A stretch of 34,702 nucleotides of DNA, from the NCBI GenBank assembly GCA_964598845.1, contig CAZRDM010000023.1:1-34702 (forward strand), given 5' to 3'. Each line of letters starts with the position of its first letter. Position 1 is the first letter of the stretch. The position numbers were made by a program, and so were the translations under genes. The notes under the pieces are model-generated. The model searched no databases. It saw only the letters and a program-made list of their open reading frames with translations, and was not told the DNA's origin. The stretch comes from FEN-987 sp964598845. Its GTDB lineage: Archaea; Thermoproteota; Bathyarchaeia; 40CM-2-53-6. Shown piece by piece: positions 32,462 to 34,702 of the stretch.

Positions 32462-33547
32462 TCATGGGAGCCCTGTTTCAGGTGTTTCCACATCAGTATT
32501 CCACCAGGGTTTAGACCAAACGTGGTCCGTCCTCGGCAGTTCGTTCAGTATGCGTTCTGCCCTAGATTGTATGATTCCCAAGTCCGAATCTGTAACTCCA
32601 AGTTTTCTGAGCCTTCCCAGGTTGTGGAGCATGTTTTGGAGATTCAGTCTCACCGTCAGTCTAAACTTGTCGTCTCTCAGCTTCTTCCTCATCACAACGA
32701 GGTCGACCTGACCTGCATCAGCCCCAAATTCGTGATCCAATAGCAGACAAGCGCTGTCCAAGAAGTCCTTCGTCTCCATCCCGATGAGAGCTCTGCTTTG
32801 ATCGAAGTGCTCGTATGGCAGTATTCTGTACATCTCATCGTACTTCTCGAGTTTCGGCAACGTTTCCTCCTTCGGAAGATCTAGGATGTACTGCAGTTTC
32901 GTTAGCAGCAGGTTATGCGGACTAATGACGTATGCGGCTCTTTCGCGCTCTCTAAGATCGTCTCTCATGTCAACGGTATGTCTCATTTCGACCTGATTCG
33001 AAAGAATATCCATCAGGCCTACCCTGGGGCTCCCGTCCTCCAAGAAACTGTTGAAGGTCCTTAGCAGCAACCTTTCGACTCGGATTGTGTTGTACCTCTC
33101 TTCGTAAGGCGTGACGAAGTGAAAATACATCGTCCCGGCGATATCGCCGAGTGAAAGGAGGAGATTCTTCAGCTCTTTACAATGTTCCCTACTCACCAAG
33201 CAGTCAACGTCATTTATGGTTCGGTTAAGGGGCGAACCCTGGACGTTGGCAGATGGGCAACACATCTTCACGCCGGCTCCACCAAAGAGTAGGACGCGAA
33301 TCGGCTTACTGGAAATCTTCTTCCTGAGAATATCAGGGTACATCTCATGAAGTTCGTGGGCATGTTTGCAGCCCCAGAGGATGATTGCTGCTTTCCGGAG
33401 TTGAAAGTAGCTCAAATCGACATATTCGGGCAAGCCTAGGTCCGACTTCACGTCCTCATGATCGATCTTGTTTGTCAGAGGTAGGTCGATCTTGACCGTC
33501 TGGTCGGGAAAGACCTCATGCTGCCAGAGAACAATCGTACCTGGCAT
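32462..33547 (-). CDS. Nucleotidyltransferase-fold protein, second copy
   Basis: 361 residues. An N-terminal 80-residue helical region precedes VLLFGGAGVKMCCPSA (G89-G90) and INDVDCLVSR, with D113 and D115 as the likely metal pair. The following parts align with the first copy: MDILSNQVEM and ISPHNLLLTKLQYILDL match DIFFDELRV and ITVTDLLLEKLQMWEVF there, and both have a long helical region with a matching L-x-x-H-x-F/V stretch. Cysteines CCP and CKEL are extra. Convergent with the phosphoesterase gene with 12 bases between them. Substrate unknown; possible antitoxin, modifying enzyme or sensor. Confidence 0.7.
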   Translation of the reverse strand: MPGTIVLWQHEVFPDQTVKIDLPLTNKIDHEDVKSDLGLPEYVDLSYFQLRKAAIILWGCKHAHELHEMYPDILRKKISSKPIRVLLFGGAGVKMCCPSANVQGSPLNRTINDVDCLVSREHCKELKNLLLSLGDIAGTMYFHFVTPYEERYNTIRVERLLLRTFNSFLEDGSPRVGLMDILSNQVEMRHTVDMRDDLRERERAAYVISPHNLLLTKLQYILDLPKEETLPKLEKYDEMYRILPYEHFDQSRALIGMETKDFLDSACLLLDHEFGADAGQVDLVVMRKKLRDDKFRLTVRLNLQNMLHNLGRLRKLGVTDSDLGIIQSRAERILNELPRTDHVWSKPWWNTDVETPETGLP

Positions 33548-33757
33548 TCGATCCGCCGGTTCTCATGGTTTATTCGCTCTGGAATATTGATGTTTGCGCT
33601 AGCAGGTCGTAGATTGATTCTCAAGCCGGGAACAGACGCGCTGACCACATGATCCCATAGTAGGAGAGAAAAATCTTGACTCCAAGTCGGTGACACAAAC
33701 CTTACTCAAGAGCCAACTTAATGTTTCCAGATGAAATAAGCAGTTCAGGTAGCCTCC

Positions 33758-34069
33758 ATGTTCAAGTTGATGGTTCTACTGAGAAAGAAAGACACACTAA
33801 GGGACGACGAGTTTGCAAAGTACTGGTTGGATGTACACGCCCCTCTAGCGAAGAAGATGCCTGGGGTCAGGAAGTATATTGTGAACGTTGTCAGGCCTCC
33901 TCCGAATAGGAAGCCTGACTATCATGGTGTCGTTGAACTCTGGTTCGACGATCGCGAAAGCATGAAGAGAGCCTTCGCATCGCCTGAAGGACAAGCCACC
34001 CAGAAGGACACGGAAATCTTCACCAGCAAAGCGATCGCACTCTACATTGACGAATACACAATCGTGTAG
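33758..34069 (+). CDS. EthD-like dimeric alpha-beta barrel protein
   Basis: A 103-residue protein. FKLMVLLRKKDTLRDDEFAKYW and DVHAPLAKKMPGVRKYIVN match the EthD pattern (first strand, then helix with YW-x-x-VHAPLA), and the end has KAIALYIDEY. This ferredoxin-like fold includes oxygen-dependent ring-cleaving and dehalogenating enzymes as well as polyketide cyclases; no catalytic role is certain here. ATG at 33758, with a TATA-like CTTAATG at about 33715. It is the last gene in the window and is divergent from the second nucleotidyltransferase. Confidence 0.82.
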   Translation: MFKLMVLLRKKDTLRDDEFAKYWLDVHAPLAKKMPGVRKYIVNVVRPPPNRKPDYHGVVELWFDDRESMKRAFASPEGQATQKDTEIFTSKAIALYIDEYTIV

Positions 34070-34702
34070 ACTTCATTCGGCGCTCAGATGAAGTGTAGGG
34101 AGCGCCCCAGCGCATTATGGATCGATACTTCGCAAGAAAGATGCCCCTCCGATTCTGGTCTTATTAGTGCGCACACACGAAAAGCAAGCACAGAACAACA
34201 GACATACCCCTTAGCTCGGGACCCTGAACATGACTCGACTGGCGAGCGACGAAATTTGAACCGATCAGTTTTGTGTGTGTTGGTGTGCATGTCAGGATTT
34301 GACCCGTCGATTTTCTTGGTGTGGAAACTGCACTGGGTGGCGGATCGCCCTTAGGCGCGCACAGTAGACCAGCTGCTACCATTGGTGAGGAGAAACTCTG
34401 AACAGCATTACAGGAATGATTGTAAATGCTGGCGGAGCGCGGCAGGCGGTTTCGCTTTGTCTCTTCAACTCCTAGAAGAGGCCCTGCAAATGTGGTGGTG
34501 AGTGCAAGACGCGTAGACCTCTCTTAGGCTTGGATGCCTTGAGCACCCAAATCGCCTAACAACCCGTCTTGCTAATCCTAGTCGCGGAGTTCGAAGCAGG
34601 ACCCAAAGTCTCAAATCCTGAGCGAGCGACATGGCGTGTAGTTCTCTGAGATCTCACGGTCTGCCTGTTCTGCGTTCCCTGCTTTCCACGGCTGCAAGAG
34701 CG
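34070..34702. other. Gene-free end of the window
   Basis: Several frames of 60-90 codons occur on both strands, but none has protein-like composition, a family match or a start signal. A weak minus-strand frame runs in from the window edge for 48 codons and stops at about 34557; it is not convincing. I see no tRNA and no repeat here. Confidence 0.5.

Noticed and set aside
34084..34382. Several 68-88-codon frames on both strands after the EthD-like gene
   Set aside because: Mutually overlapping, compositionally random, without start signals.
34530..34640. tRNA-like fragments (TTGCTAA, GTTCGAA, TCAAATCC) near the window end
   Set aside because: No acceptor, D or T stems can be paired; the resemblance to tRNA-Ser is limited to short words.
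1..34702. CRISPR array, insertion sequence, attachment site or rRNA
   Set aside because: No regularly spaced repeats, transposase, integrase, terminal repeats or rRNA-like sequence were found by reading.

Overview
The window reads as a densely packed chromosomal segment of an archaeon, most likely of the TACK/Thermoproteota side. Supporting signs are a diphthamide methyltransferase, a CTP-dependent riboflavin kinase, a Sulfolobus-like single-strand DNA-binding protein with an RGG-rich tail, a proteasome beta subunit of the non-catalytic kind known from Sulfolobales, a translin-family protein, an intron-bearing tRNA gene with encoded CCA, TATA-like boxes close to starts, and many TTG or GTG starts. 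The exact lineage (for example Bathyarchaeia or Nitrososphaeria relatives) cannot be fixed from the sequence alone.

Layout. 1-810: a retropepsin-like protein and an interrupted tRNA gene (minus strand). 811-3927: a forward run of dph5, a DUF357 protein and an FAD synthase carrying a winged helix, converging on a reverse run of translin, endonuclease V and the HTH-riboflavin kinase. 4602-8069: proteasome beta, a DUF504/MJ1316-type RNA-end protein, an MFS transporter and RNA 3'-phosphate cyclase. 8186-13506: NreA repair protein, MGMT, NMN adenylyltransferase, SAM hydroxide adenosyltransferase, SSB and an orphan ParB-like protein. 13527-16403: rhomboid protease, glycosyltransferase with a membrane partner, and 3-methyladenine glycosylase. 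16596-19098: a 7-deazaguanine (preQ0, hence archaeosine) group of folE, queD and queC, interleaved with a ribbon-helix-helix protein, a 56-residue zinc-knuckle protein and two perfect RNA hairpins. 19361-28550: B12-dependent ribonucleotide reductase, DHA2-type MFS, HD hydrolase, seryl-tRNA synthetase, EamA transporter and iron alcohol dehydrogenase. 28820-34069: a less standard island in which two divergent nucleotidyltransferase-fold proteins flank an APC permease and a metallophosphoesterase, followed by an EthD-like protein. The last 630 bases hold no convincing gene.

Functional themes are flavin cofactor synthesis, nucleic-acid repair (EndoV, NreA, MGMT, AAG), RNA-end processing, and archaeosine precursor synthesis. 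The parts I consider least described are the RHH / micro zinc protein / hairpin leader next to queC (17529-18448), the queD gene with no standard start codon, and the paired nucleotidyltransferase island (28820-33547). No insertion sequence, CRISPR array or rRNA was seen.
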